This document shows, one piece after another, positions 33,906 through 42,873 of a DNA stretch of 64,000 bases. Below the pieces are notes generated by a model. It was not told the origin of the DNA. It did no database searches and saw nothing but the letters and a program-made list of their open reading frames with translations. Source of the DNA: Treponema peruense (GTDB lineage Bacteria; Spirochaetota; Spirochaetia; Treponematales; Treponemataceae). The stretch is from the NCBI RefSeq assembly GCF_016117655.1, contig NZ_CP064936.1:620001-684000 (forward strand). Reading direction: 5' to 3'. A program made the translations under genes and the position numbers. Position 1 is the stretch's first letter, and each line of letters opens with the position of its first letter.

Positions 33906-34910
33906 ATGAAAATCAACATGAGAACAACAGCAGCTGTAGTTGCAGCTCTTACACTTGCAGTTTCTGCAGCTTCTGCAGAAGGATTTTCTGTTGCAGGAGA
34001 CATCCGCAGCGGTATCGAATTTGGTTTCGGTGATGATGCAAAAGTAGTTTCAACATCAGACTACCATGACGGCAACTACTACGGAAACGGAAACACACGC
34101 CTTCGTCTTAACTTCAAGTATGAGAATGGCGATGCAGGAGCTGTATTCCGCTATGAGCATAAAGCCGGAAAAGCATGGTTTGATGAAGGAAACGCAAAGT
34201 ATGCTATGGGATATGCAAAGCTCTTTGACGGAATTCTCGTTGCAGAAGCAGGAAAACTCAAGGACCTTTACACAGGTTCTGACGGACAGGAAGGATACGG
34301 TCTTACAGATATAGCTTCTGCCGGTGCTTACGGTGCAGGATTTACACTTCTTCCTGTAGACGGACTTGCTGTTCAGGCAATTGTTTCTGACAGTCTTGGA
34401 AAAGGTTTTGAAGCACGCAAAGACAACTTTACTTTCGGTGCAAAGTATGCAAACGATGTAATCAAGGTTGCCGGTGGTTACAACCTTTCTGGAAAAGCTT
34501 ACGGTTATGTAGGAATCGGTGCTGTAGAAAACCTCGGAGTAGATCTTGAAGTATACTACGAGCAGCTGGAAGACAAGGATGATATAGTTGAAATAAACGA
34601 AGATATCAACTATGACCTTAACGACAGCCTTTCATTCGGTCTTCTTGCTTACCAGAAGTTTGGCGAAGAAGAAAAGCCGGTATTCGAGTTTAACCCACAC
34701 GTTATGTTCGGAATTGATGACACATTCGCTGTATCTGCAGAAAGCTACATTACAGTACCAACTGCAGAAGATTCAAAAGTTGCATTCAGCGTAACTCCGG
34801 CTCTCTGGATTAACGTAAAGAAGGCAAAGGTTAACGTATACTACACATACGATAACGACGGAGAGAACAGCGCAAATTACGTTGGAACAGGAGTAAAGGT
34901 TTCTTTCTAA
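33906..34910 (+). CDS. Outer-membrane beta-barrel (porin-like) protein
   Basis: The 334-residue protein has a signal peptide (cleaved near SAASA-EG, residue about 24) and a run of amphipathic beta strands with aromatic and acidic residues, ending in a C-terminal Phe (GVKVSF), the usual BAM recognition signal. It resembles uncharacterised treponemal outer-membrane proteins; pore function is inferred. TAGGAG precedes the ATG, codon choice is that of a highly expressed gene, and a terminator follows. Confidence 0.75.
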   Translation: MKINMRTTAAVVAALTLAVSAASAEGFSVAGDIRSGIEFGFGDDAKVVSTSDYHDGNYYGNGNTRLRLNFKYENGDAGAVFRYEHKAGKAWFDEGNAKYAMGYAKLFDGILVAEAGKLKDLYTGSDGQEGYGLTDIASAGAYGAGFTLLPVDGLAVQAIVSDSLGKGFEARKDNFTFGAKYANDVIKVAGGYNLSGKAYGYVGIGAVENLGVDLEVYYEQLEDKDDIVEINEDINYDLNDSLSFGLLAYQKFGEEEKPVFEFNPHVMFGIDDTFAVSAESYITVPTAEDSKVAFSVTPALWINVKKAKVNVYYTYDNDGENSANYVGTGVKVSF

Positions 34911-34948
34911 GCTGAACAAAGTAAATAAAGCAAAAGTCCTCCTTGCAG

Positions 34949-34988
34949 GCGCGGTTTTCCAATGCGAAGGCCGCGTCTCTTTTTTTTT
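34949..34988 (+). terminator. Terminator after the barrel-protein gene
   Basis: GCGCGG (34949-34954) pairs with CCGCGT (34971-34976), followed by CTCTTTTTTTTT. Confidence 0.7.
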
Positions 34989-35107
34989 GTCCCGTCAGTA
35001 TATGTCTGAATTTATGTCCTGAAGTTTATGCGCGGGCCTGTCTTTGTAAATACAAAAAAATTTGTGAAAGAGTAAAAGACTGTCTGATTGCAGTGAAAAA
35101 TTTTTAA

Positions 35108-35141
35108 GGTAAAAAAAAGACAACCCAAAAAGGATTGTCTT
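35108..35141 (-). terminator. Terminator after tRNA-Asn
   Basis: On the minus strand AAGACAATCC pairs with GGGTTGTCTT and is followed by a long T-tract. Confidence 0.8.
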
Positions 35142-35148
35142 CAAGAAA

Positions 35149-35221
35149 CGCCCCCTGCTGGGTTTGAACCAGCGACACACGGATTAACAGTCCGTTGCTC
35201 TACCGACTGAGCTAAGGGAGC
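35149..35221 (-). tRNA. tRNA-Asn (anticodon GTT)
   Basis: The 73-nt cloverleaf reads 5' GCTCCCT-TA-GCTCAG on the minus strand, with anticodon loop CTGTTAA, T loop TTCGAAC and 3' acceptor AGGGGGC plus discriminator G. All four stems pair. The CCA tail is not encoded. Confidence 0.93.
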
Positions 35222-35297
35222 AGTTGATGTGCTCAACGTATTTAAGATAATATAGTAAGACAAAAAAAAAGTCAATACAGTTATCTGAAAAATTGCA

Positions 35298-35337
35298 AAA
35301 AAAGTTCTGTTCACCCATTGGGGAACAGAACTTTTTT
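35298..35337. terminator. Bidirectional terminator at the htpG 3' end
   Basis: AAAAAAGTTCTGTTC (35298-35312) pairs with GAACAGAACTTTTTT (35323-35337), a perfect 15-bp stem with A- and T-tracts on both sides. Confidence 0.9.
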
Positions 35338-35341
35338 GATC

Positions 35342-37309
35342 TTACTTGGACAGCAGTGAATTCATTGCCTTAACAAAGTCTGCCGGATCCTGCAGTTCGC
35401 TTCCGCTAAGAAGGAGAGCCTGGTCAAGAAGAACTTCGCTTATGTTTTTGAGTTCAGCGTCGTCTGCCTGTGCAAGTTTTTTGACAATAGCATGGTCTGC
35501 ATTTATTTCAAGAATAGGCTTTACAAGGTTTGCAGAACCCTGTCCCATTGCCCTCATCATTCTTTCCATCTGAAGGGACGGATCGTTTTCGTCAATAACA
35601 ATGCAGCTTGGGCTGTCAGAAAGGCGCTTGCTCATAACAACATCCTTTACCCTGTCACCAAGAGCCTTTTTGATTTTTTCCTGAACAGGCTTGAATTCCT
35701 CTTCTTTCTTTTTAAGGTCTTCTTTGTTTACATTGAGTTCATCGTCACTTCCTGCGCGGTTAACAGACTTAAGCTCGAAATCCTTGTATTTTGCCAGTGC
35801 CGGAATAACAATGTCATCTACTTCATCAGGGGCAATGAGAACTTCAAAACCCTTGTTTTTGTATGCTTCAAGCAGCGGTGATTCGCGCAGATTCTTTTCG
35901 TCGGAACCGCTTATGTAGTAAATGTACTTCTGGTCTGTCTTCATTCTCTGTACATAATCTGCAAAGCTGGTCCACTTGTCGTCGCCTGTTCCTTCTCCTG
36001 CAGTGCTCTTGAATCTGATTATTTCTGAAAGCTCGTCCCTGTTTGCAAAGTCGGAATAAAGGCCTTCCTTGAGAGGACGGTTGTAATTCTTTACGAATGT
36101 GTTCCACTTTGCAATTACGGCCTTGTCATCGTCTGTCTGCTCTGCTTTTTTGGAAGCGGCGTCGGCTTCTTCACCGAGTTTTTTGAATTCTGACAAAAGC
36201 TTTTTAACGGACTGTGACTTAATGTTTTCAAGTATCCTGTTCTGCTGCAGAATCTCACGGCTTACATTGAGCGGCAAATCTTCTGAATCAATTACGCCGC
36301 GTACAAATCTTAAGTAAGAGGGCAAAAGTTCCTTGTCGTCGTCGGTTATGAAAACTCTTTTTACATAAAGCTTTACACCGCTTTTGTAGTCTGCCTGGTA
36401 CATGTCGTAAGGAGCAGCTTCGGGAACGTAGAACAGTGTTGTGTATTCCTGTGTTCCTTCTGCATGCGTGTGGATGTACATGAGAGGATCTGTTCCGTCG
36501 TGTGTAAGGGTTTTGTAGAAGGCGTTGTAGTCCTCTTTCTTGAGTTCACTCTTGTTGCGCTTCCAGAGGGCACTTGCGCTGTTGCACTGTTCAATTTTAT
36601 CTTCTGTGCCGTTTGCTTTTCCGTCTTTGTCATATTTTGTCTGCGTATAGTGCAGGTAAATGGGGAATGCAATGTGGTTGGAATATTTTTTAATAAGATC
36701 GTCAATTTTCCAGTGGCTGGCGTAATCTTTGGAATCGTCGTTGAGATGCATTTCAATTGCGGTTCCATAAGTGTCGCTCTTGTCGAAACCGTATGCTGCA
36801 TATGAGGGATCTTCGGGTTTAAGCTCTTCAATTTCGTAAGCATTTGTTCCGTCAGAACTCCAGTGCCAGACTGTTCCGTCACCGCCGGCTTTTCTTGTGT
36901 AGACGTCAATTTTTGATGCTGCCATAAAGGCGCTGTAGAAACCTACACCAAACTGTCCTATTAAATCAGAATTGTTTGTTCCGCTCTGGGAAAGTTTTTC
37001 TATAAATGCCTTTGTTCCTGAGCGTGCGATTGTTCCAAGGTTGTCGTTCAGATCTTTTTCGTCCATTCCGAGTCCGCAGTCCTGTACGGTAAGTGTTTTT
37101 TTGTCTTCGTTGAACGAAATGTCGATTCTTGGATTAAAGATTATGTTTTTGAAATTTTCATCAGAAACAGTAAGATACTTGAGCTTGTCGAGCGCATCAG
37201 ATGCATTGGAGACTATTTCTCTTAGAAAAATGTCTTTGTTGGAATACATTGAATGAATGATGAGCTTGAGCAGCTGGTTTACTTCTGTCTGAAACTGATA
37301 TTTGGCCAT
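35342..37309 (-). CDS. htpG: Molecular chaperone HtpG (Hsp90)
   Basis: The 655-residue protein shows the GHKL ATPase motifs: NASDALDKL (about 35), DCGLGMDEKDL, GTIARSGTKAF and GQFGVGFYSAFM. The middle domain and a C-terminal dimerisation domain (SCIVIDENDPSLQMERMMRA) follow, the standard length for HtpG. It is an ATP-dependent cytoplasmic chaperone. AGGAAAAAAAC precedes the ATG. It is monocistronic, between tRNA-Asn and trkH. Confidence 0.96.
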   Translation of the reverse strand: MAKYQFQTEVNQLLKLIIHSMYSNKDIFLREIVSNASDALDKLKYLTVSDENFKNIIFNPRIDISFNEDKKTLTVQDCGLGMDEKDLNDNLGTIARSGTKAFIEKLSQSGTNNSDLIGQFGVGFYSAFMAASKIDVYTRKAGGDGTVWHWSSDGTNAYEIEELKPEDPSYAAYGFDKSDTYGTAIEMHLNDDSKDYASHWKIDDLIKKYSNHIAFPIYLHYTQTKYDKDGKANGTEDKIEQCNSASALWKRNKSELKKEDYNAFYKTLTHDGTDPLMYIHTHAEGTQEYTTLFYVPEAAPYDMYQADYKSGVKLYVKRVFITDDDKELLPSYLRFVRGVIDSEDLPLNVSREILQQNRILENIKSQSVKKLLSEFKKLGEEADAASKKAEQTDDDKAVIAKWNTFVKNYNRPLKEGLYSDFANRDELSEIIRFKSTAGEGTGDDKWTSFADYVQRMKTDQKYIYYISGSDEKNLRESPLLEAYKNKGFEVLIAPDEVDDIVIPALAKYKDFELKSVNRAGSDDELNVNKEDLKKKEEEFKPVQEKIKKALGDRVKDVVMSKRLSDSPSCIVIDENDPSLQMERMMRAMGQGSANLVKPILEINADHAIVKKLAQADDAELKNISEVLLDQALLLSGSELQDPADFVKAMNSLLSK

Positions 37310-37455
37310 GTTTTTTTCCTCACAAATTGATTTTATGATTTCGGGTATACCCCGTTTTTGACTGCATTAAATTTAATAAAAATCAATGCAGAAATCAAAT
37401 TTTTTTGCAGAAGAAACGGCATATACATTTGTGCGCAATCTGTCTTTGCCGCAGA

Positions 37456-38898
37456 TTATTTTTTCCAGAATGACGGTGAGAAAAATATTATGAGCGTAAA
37501 GAATTCAAGGCGGCCTGCAATCATTAGAAAACTGTACATCCATTTTGTGGCGGCCGGCAGAAAACCGTAATTGCATGAAGGACCCAGCGCGTTAAAGGCA
37601 GGGCCAATGTTTCCAATCATACTCAGTGCGCCTGTAAACGAACTGAGCAGATCAAGCCCGAAAAGCGATGCCGTAAAAGTTGCAATTGCCAGAACGAGCA
37701 TGTAAATAAACACAAATGCCGCTACAGAAAAAACAATGTCTTTTCTTCCGGGTCTCCGGTCAATTCTTATTGTAAAGATTCCGTGCGGGTGCAGTGTTTT
37801 GAGTAGTTCGTTCCTTAACTGTTTGGCAAGAATTACCCAGCGTATTACTTTTATTCCGCCTGCAGTAGAGCCCGAACAGCCTCCTATAAAAAACAGAATA
37901 AAAATAACTGCCTGGCTTGCGGGCTTCCATTCTGTGTAGTCGGTAGTGGCAAAACCGGTTGTGCTTATAATGCTTGTTACCTGGAATGCGGCGTACCTTA
38001 AAGATTCGGCAATGTTTTTGTAAGTGCCGGACTCAATGAGTGTAATCAGAAGAATTGCAGCAGCGTTTATAAAAATATAGGCTTTCAGTTCCGTGCTTTC
38101 GCGTATTTCCTGAAACTTGCGTGTTATTGCGTAATAGTACAGTGAAAAGTTTATTCCCGCAAGAAACATGAATACCGTGCAAATCCAGTCAGCCGCTGCC
38201 GAAGAAAAGGCGCCTACGCTTGCGTTTTTTGTGGAAAAGCCGCCTGTTCCCAAAGTGGCAAAGGCATGACAGAGTGCGTCAATAAAATCCATTCCGGCTA
38301 GTTTAAGAAGAACTGTCTGTAAAGCCGTCATGCCTACGTAAATGAACCAGAGTGCTTTTGCAGTAGTTGTAATTTTTGCAGTAAGCTTGCCTTTTTCGGG
38401 ACCGGTTGTTTCGGCTTTTATCAGCTGGAATCCGCCGACTCCAAGAATGGGAAGAAGGGCTACGGTAAGCGCGACAATTCCCATTCCGCCAAGCCAGTGC
38501 ATCTGACAGCGCCACAAATTGATTGTCCTCGGAAGGGTTTCTATCTGCGAAAGAATTGTTGCACCTGTTGTCGTAAAGCCGCTTACGCTTTCGAAAATTG
38601 CGTCTGTGAAATCTGGAATTGCACCGCTTAAGTAAAGGGGCAGCGCTCCGTAAATGCTTACAGAAATCCATGAAAGTGCGACGACAACAAAACTGGATCG
38701 TATGGAAAGGGTAGTGGATTTTTTCCTGCCGACAACAATAAAAATTGCGGCTATAATCCAAAAGACAACCATTGGCACAAAAAAGTAAGGGATAAGCTGT
38801 GTTTCCCCGCAGTAAAGTGCAACGGCTTCAGGAATAAGATATGTTGTTCCGACTATGGCAACGATGAATGAAATAATCCTGAGTACGGTAAAAGTCAT
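37456..38898 (-). CDS. trkH: Trk/Ktr potassium uptake, membrane subunit TrkH
   Basis: The 480-residue inner-membrane protein has the TrkH/KtrB family's repeated pore loops: GFTTTGATI, TLGTGGFSTKNAS, STTGFATTDY and a final GNIGPAFN region. Ten or so membrane helices are visible. It carries K+ (with H+ or Na+) into the cell under control of TrkA. The start follows the trkA stop by one base (TAG-C-ATG), so they are one operon. Confidence 0.92.
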   Translation of the reverse strand: MTFTVLRIISFIVAIVGTTYLIPEAVALYCGETQLIPYFFVPMVVFWIIAAIFIVVGRKKSTTLSIRSSFVVVALSWISVSIYGALPLYLSGAIPDFTDAIFESVSGFTTTGATILSQIETLPRTINLWRCQMHWLGGMGIVALTVALLPILGVGGFQLIKAETTGPEKGKLTAKITTTAKALWFIYVGMTALQTVLLKLAGMDFIDALCHAFATLGTGGFSTKNASVGAFSSAAADWICTVFMFLAGINFSLYYYAITRKFQEIRESTELKAYIFINAAAILLITLIESGTYKNIAESLRYAAFQVTSIISTTGFATTDYTEWKPASQAVIFILFFIGGCSGSTAGGIKVIRWVILAKQLRNELLKTLHPHGIFTIRIDRRPGRKDIVFSVAAFVFIYMLVLAIATFTASLFGLDLLSSFTGALSMIGNIGPAFNALGPSCNYGFLPAATKWMYSFLMIAGRLEFFTLIIFFSPSFWKK

Positions 38899-38899
38899 G

Positions 38900-40354
38900 C
38901 TAGTCTATCCTGCTGAATTTTTCCAGAACTTTGCGCTCTCCTGTCTGCTCAATAAGAACAAGATGGTCGCCTGTGTTAAGAACAGTGTTTCCGACGGGCA
39001 GTTCGTAGCTGTCGTTTCCCGGTTTTTTTACCAGAAGCATAAGGTAGTTTCCGGGGTCTGCAATTTCTTTAAGGGTTTTTCCGACCAGTTTGCTCGAAGA
39101 AGGAAGGTCGCACTCAACAATTTCAAATGCGCCGTTCGAAACAGTGTGGATTCCAGTTACGCTTTTTCCGTGAAGATGGCTCATTATGCTGTCTACAAGA
39201 GTGTCCCTTACTGGAACCGCAACGTCGACTCCAAGCTTTCGTGCAATGTCCCCGAATGCGGAATGTGCTACAAGTGCTACGGTTTTTTCTACACCCAGAG
39301 ATTCAAGGTAAGCAGAAACAACCATGTTCATTTCGTGATTGTGTGTTGCGCAGATTACCAGATTGAACTTGTCCAGTCCTTCTTCCTGAATAAAGCCTTC
39401 GTCGGTAACATCTGCACAGAAAACTTTTGCACTGGGGAACCGTTCGCTTGCGGCTTTGCACAAAGACTGGTCGCTGTCAATTATTACAAAATCCTGTGAC
39501 AGTTTTTTTGTTCCTGCAAATAATTTTTTTATTACCGAAGTTCTGTCTTTTTCTATTATGTGGTCGGCTATTATTGTTCCGATACGCCCGGCCCCTACAA
39601 GTGCAATTTTTTTTATTGCATCCACTTTTGTTCCGCAGAGTTCAAGCAGTTCCTTTATGTCTGACTTTTCTGCCAGAACGCCAATTCTGTCCCCTGCATG
39701 AAGAACTGTTTCTCCGCTGGGAAGACAACTTGTAAAAGTGCCGGTTTTTGTATCTACAGTTTCGGCATAGGCAATAATGAATTTTTTGTCAGAAAGAGAG
39801 CGTATGTTTTTGAGTGAAATTCCGTCCAGCCGTGAATCTTTTTCTATTCTGAGCGCTGTAATTTCAAACTCATCGTTTCCGAAAGTGACAACATCGCTTA
39901 TTGCCCCGTGTTCTACAGCTTTTACAATTGCTTCGGCGGCTTCAACGTCGGGGTGAATCATGTAGTCAATTCCGTAAAGAGGACGGTGCTTTCCCAGAAA
40001 AGTTTCTGCGTGGTGAAGAGCAGCCGCGTTTGTGTTTACATAATATGCATAGTTTCTTACGCGAGCGATTTTAAGCAGGTTGGGGTAGACGGCATCTACG
40101 AGCGAACATGTTATCATGTTTATCTCGTCGCTTTCGGTAAGCGTAACAAGTGCGTCTGCCTTGTCTATTCCGGCTTCTTCTAGATTTTCGAGATTGTTGC
40201 CGTCTGCTTTGAACAGTTTGCAGTCAAGCCTGTTTCCCGCATGGCGGATTGTCTCTTCGTCATTGTCTATAAGCGTAACGTTGTTTTTTTCATTTATGAG
40301 CCGTTTTGCAAGCTGAATGCCTGTGAATCCGGCTCCGATAATCATTATGTTCAT
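38900..40354 (-). CDS. trkA: Trk system potassium uptake regulatory protein TrkA
   Basis: The 484-residue protein has the double TrkA layout: two Rossmann RCK_N domains (GAGFTGIQLAKRL at 7-19 and GAGRIGTIIADHI at about 252) each followed by an RCK_C domain. It binds NAD(H) or ATP and gates TrkH on the cytoplasmic face. It has no Shine-Dalgarno; TGC-TACAAT ends 9 nt upstream, so the mRNA is leaderless or nearly so. Confidence 0.93.
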   Translation of the reverse strand: MNIMIIGAGFTGIQLAKRLINEKNNVTLIDNDEETIRHAGNRLDCKLFKADGNNLENLEEAGIDKADALVTLTESDEINMITCSLVDAVYPNLLKIARVRNYAYYVNTNAAALHHAETFLGKHRPLYGIDYMIHPDVEAAEAIVKAVEHGAISDVVTFGNDEFEITALRIEKDSRLDGISLKNIRSLSDKKFIIAYAETVDTKTGTFTSCLPSGETVLHAGDRIGVLAEKSDIKELLELCGTKVDAIKKIALVGAGRIGTIIADHIIEKDRTSVIKKLFAGTKKLSQDFVIIDSDQSLCKAASERFPSAKVFCADVTDEGFIQEEGLDKFNLVICATHNHEMNMVVSAYLESLGVEKTVALVAHSAFGDIARKLGVDVAVPVRDTLVDSIMSHLHGKSVTGIHTVSNGAFEIVECDLPSSSKLVGKTLKEIADPGNYLMLLVKKPGNDSYELPVGNTVLNTGDHLVLIEQTGERKVLEKFSRID

Positions 40355-40363
40355 TGCACAAAA

Positions 40364-40372
40364 ATTGTAGCA
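40364..40372 (-). promoter_or_regulatory. Extended -10 promoter of trkA
   Basis: TGC-TACAAT on the minus strand (40372-40364), 9 nt before the ATG. It overlaps the 3' region of the ECF gap. Confidence 0.5.
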
Positions 40373-40378
40373 GATTGG

Positions 40379-41041
40379 TTAGTTTTTGTCTTCAATTCTG
40401 GACAGTTTTGATTTGCGTCCCTTTCCTGCAAAAATACTCAGCATGACTGTGGCCGTAAGAATGACTGCAGCGATTATTTCCCAAAGTCCGTTTGTTGCAA
40501 GTGTACAGGCAATGATTGCAGTAAAACCGCCGAAGCCTGTAAGTGCAGACATGTTGTATCCCATTCCTTCAAGCGTTTTTGTCATTCCAGCAAGAAGCGG
40601 TTCCCCATAGAAAATATAAATTGAACCCATTACCATAACCGTGTGCGCAAGTGTTCCCAGTCCTGCAGCAACAGAGCCCGAAATTATTTTGGGCATCTTT
40701 GGAATAAGGCACATGAGTTTAAAAATAAGCCATACAACTACAGGAAAAAGAATACGCGGTATAACAGAAACGCGCGGGTCAAGAAAGAAAGGTGTCGCTC
40801 CGCCGCCGTTCATTACGGTTCTCAAAAGGCTTGAAAGACCGAATATAAGACCTGTTCCAAGTCCCGGAACAAGACCTGCAATAACCGTTGCAAGAATTAC
40901 CGGGATGTGCATTATTGTAAGGGTAATGAAACCACCAAGCTGAATGTATCCGAGGGGAGTAAGGCTCAGTACAATGCTCAATGCACCGAATGCTCCTGTC
41001 ATTGCAATCTGCTGGTTAACTGAAAGTTTTTTCTCATTCAT
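40379..41041 (-). CDS. ECF transporter S component
   Basis: The 220-residue protein has about six membrane helices and the PF12822-type N-terminus MTGAFGALSIVLSLTPLGYI, with alanine- and glycine-rich helices (GLVPGLGTGLIFGLSSL). S components bind a vitamin or metal ion and share an energising EcfAAT module, which is not encoded here. The ligand cannot be named. It follows the EamA transporter gene by 2 nt, so they form an operon. Confidence 0.8.
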   Translation of the reverse strand: MNEKKLSVNQQIAMTGAFGALSIVLSLTPLGYIQLGGFITLTIMHIPVILATVIAGLVPGLGTGLIFGLSSLLRTVMNGGGATPFFLDPRVSVIPRILFPVVVWLIFKLMCLIPKMPKIISGSVAAGLGTLAHTVMVMGSIYIFYGEPLLAGMTKTLEGMGYNMSALTGFGGFTAIIACTLATNGLWEIIAAVILTATVMLSIFAGKGRKSKLSRIEDKN

Positions 41042-41043
41042 TT

Positions 41044-41979
41044 TTAGCTCCTGATGTTTATATTTTTATTCTGTTTTTTTTCAGAAATGAAAAGTCCCAG
41101 TATCGTAAGGAATGTTCCGAAAAGTCCTGCCAGAGATATTTTTTCACCAAGGAATATGAATGAAAAAATAATTGTTACGACACAGACCATGTAAATTGCT
41201 GCAGTTGTTTTTACTGTTCCCAACGCTTTGCAGGTTTTGTTCCACGCGACAAAGGCCAGTGAACTTGCAAATACACCTAGTATTACAAGGTTAAGAATAT
41301 TTTTCCAGTCACTCCATCTTGCTGTGTTTTCGGCCGGACAGAAATTTATGGAAGTGCTCTTTCCTCCAAAGACAAGTCCGTAAACTGCCAGCGGAATCAT
41401 GAATATGAGTGCCCAGAAAAAAATGCGTCTTGTAGAAGCAAAATTTCCGTGTCCCAAGGAATTTATTTTTGAAACAAACAGTGAGTAAAAGCCCCAGCAT
41501 ATTGCCGAACCGAGTGCCAGTAGATCACCTTTTGGACTCAGACTGAATTCAGAACTTCCGTTAAGTGTCACAAGCACGATTCCCGTCATTGCAATTACAA
41601 AACCCAGTACAAAATTTTTTGTAATTGTTTTTTCATGAAGAAAAATTGCCGCAATAATTGCTGTAAACATGGGACATGTAGAAACAATTATGCTTACGTT
41701 GTTTGCGGCTGTAAAATAAATTGCAATGTTTTCAACAAACTGGTAGATCGTAATCCCGCAGAGCCCTGCTCCCATAAAAAGAAGTTCCTCTTTTATTCCC
41801 GAAGTTTTGAGTGGCTTTGGTGAAATAATACAGAACGCAATGTATCCTGTTACAAATCTTAAAATAAGAATTTCCAGCGAGCTGAACGTGCGCAGAAGAT
41901 ATTTTGTGCATATAAACGACACTCCCCATACAAGAATGCAGAATGCCGCAAGAATATAAGGTAATGCCTGTTTTTTCAT
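41044..41979 (-). CDS. EamA/DMT-family transporter
   Basis: The 311-residue protein has ten hydrophobic segments arranged as two EamA repeats, with typical boundaries PYILAAFCILVWGVSFICTK and LLALGSAICWGFYSLFVSKI. Members export or exchange amino acids, nucleotide sugars or other metabolites; the substrate is unknown. TGC-TATACT ends 7 nt before the ATG with no ribosome site, giving a leaderless candidate. Confidence 0.88.
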   Translation of the reverse strand: MKKQALPYILAAFCILVWGVSFICTKYLLRTFSSLEILILRFVTGYIAFCIISPKPLKTSGIKEELLFMGAGLCGITIYQFVENIAIYFTAANNVSIIVSTCPMFTAIIAAIFLHEKTITKNFVLGFVIAMTGIVLVTLNGSSEFSLSPKGDLLALGSAICWGFYSLFVSKINSLGHGNFASTRRIFFWALIFMIPLAVYGLVFGGKSTSINFCPAENTARWSDWKNILNLVILGVFASSLAFVAWNKTCKALGTVKTTAAIYMVCVVTIIFSFIFLGEKISLAGLFGTFLTILGLFISEKKQNKNINIRS

Positions 41980-41986
41980 GAGCGAA

Positions 41987-41995
41987 AGTATAGCA
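41987..41995 (-). promoter_or_regulatory. Extended -10 promoter of the EamA gene, apparently leaderless
   Basis: TGC-TATACT on the minus strand (41995-41987), 7 nt before the ATG. TTGTTA lies at 42015-42010 with a 17-nt spacer. Confidence 0.6.
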
Positions 41996-41997
41996 TA

Positions 41998-42873
41998 TTA
42001 GTTTTTTGGTAACAAGTAGAGGAAGTTCTGTTTTTTAAGAAGCGCCGTAATAAACGGCCGTCCCATAAGAACAGTGGAAACCCCGTAAGAAAATGCTTTT
42101 TCCATGTCAGTTCCGTTTCTTATTCCGCCGTCGACCCAGATTTCATTGCAGTAATTTCTTATTTTGTCTGCATAAAGGGTAAGAAATCGCGCTGTGCTTC
42201 CTTTTTCTGTCTGAACTCTTCCGCCATGGTTTGAAACATACGCAATGTCAGGTTTTACTTCACGGAGCATCTGTATGTCACTTTCTGTAAAAATGCCTTT
42301 TACTGCAAACGGAATGCCTTTTTTGTTAAGAAGATTTTTTGTTTTGAGCAGCTGTTCCGAAGTTTTTTTTTCAAGATGAACCAGATTGCGCATTGTGGCA
42401 ATGTTGTAACTGTCAATGTCTATTCCGCAGACTTCGGCAATGTCCTGTGAAAGTTCAATGCGCTCTTCTATTTTTTCATCGGGGTAGGGCTTTATAAAAA
42501 CAGCGGCTTTTGCATTGTTCTGTCTTACCGCACTGCATCCCCATATAAATTTTTCATCGGGTGTGCCGTCTCCTACAGAAAGTGCAATTCCGGCTTCAAT
42601 ACAGGAGTTTATAATGTCTGTGTAGAACAATTTTTCTTCATGGTAACCGGCGTTTTCCACACCACCTGTCATGGGTGCAAGTCTTAGCGTACCTTTGTTC
42701 CGGGGGAAAATTCCTGCGGGAATGTTTTTCCAGTCCGCGCAGTTAAGAATAAAATTTTCATTGTTATCGGGGCCGCCCATTCCAGGAATCTGTCCTTTGC
42801 AGCCAAAGCCGTTGCATTCAGAACAGAGTCTGCATTTTTTTTCTGTCAATTCAGTCACCCAGACACGTTCCAA
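41998..42873 (-). CDS. FMN-dependent alpha-hydroxy-acid oxidase-like protein
   Basis: The 291-residue protein matches the FMN-dependent dehydrogenase family at IPFAVKGIFTESD, VSNHGGRV and WVDGGIRNGTDMEKAFSYG with MGRP, the phosphate-binding part of the TIM barrel. It is short for the family (usually about 350). The N-terminus instead has CRLCSECNGFGCKGQIPGMG, with four cysteines that could bind iron or zinc; this variant is common in anaerobes and its substrate is unknown. Its 5' end overlaps pfkA by 23 nt. Confidence 0.75.
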   Translation of the reverse strand: MERVWVTELTEKKCRLCSECNGFGCKGQIPGMGGPDNNENFILNCADWKNIPAGIFPRNKGTLRLAPMTGGVENAGYHEEKLFYTDIINSCIEAGIALSVGDGTPDEKFIWGCSAVRQNNAKAAVFIKPYPDEKIEERIELSQDIAEVCGIDIDSYNIATMRNLVHLEKKTSEQLLKTKNLLNKKGIPFAVKGIFTESDIQMLREVKPDIAYVSNHGGRVQTEKGSTARFLTLYADKIRNYCNEIWVDGGIRNGTDMEKAFSYGVSTVLMGRPFITALLKKQNFLYLLPKN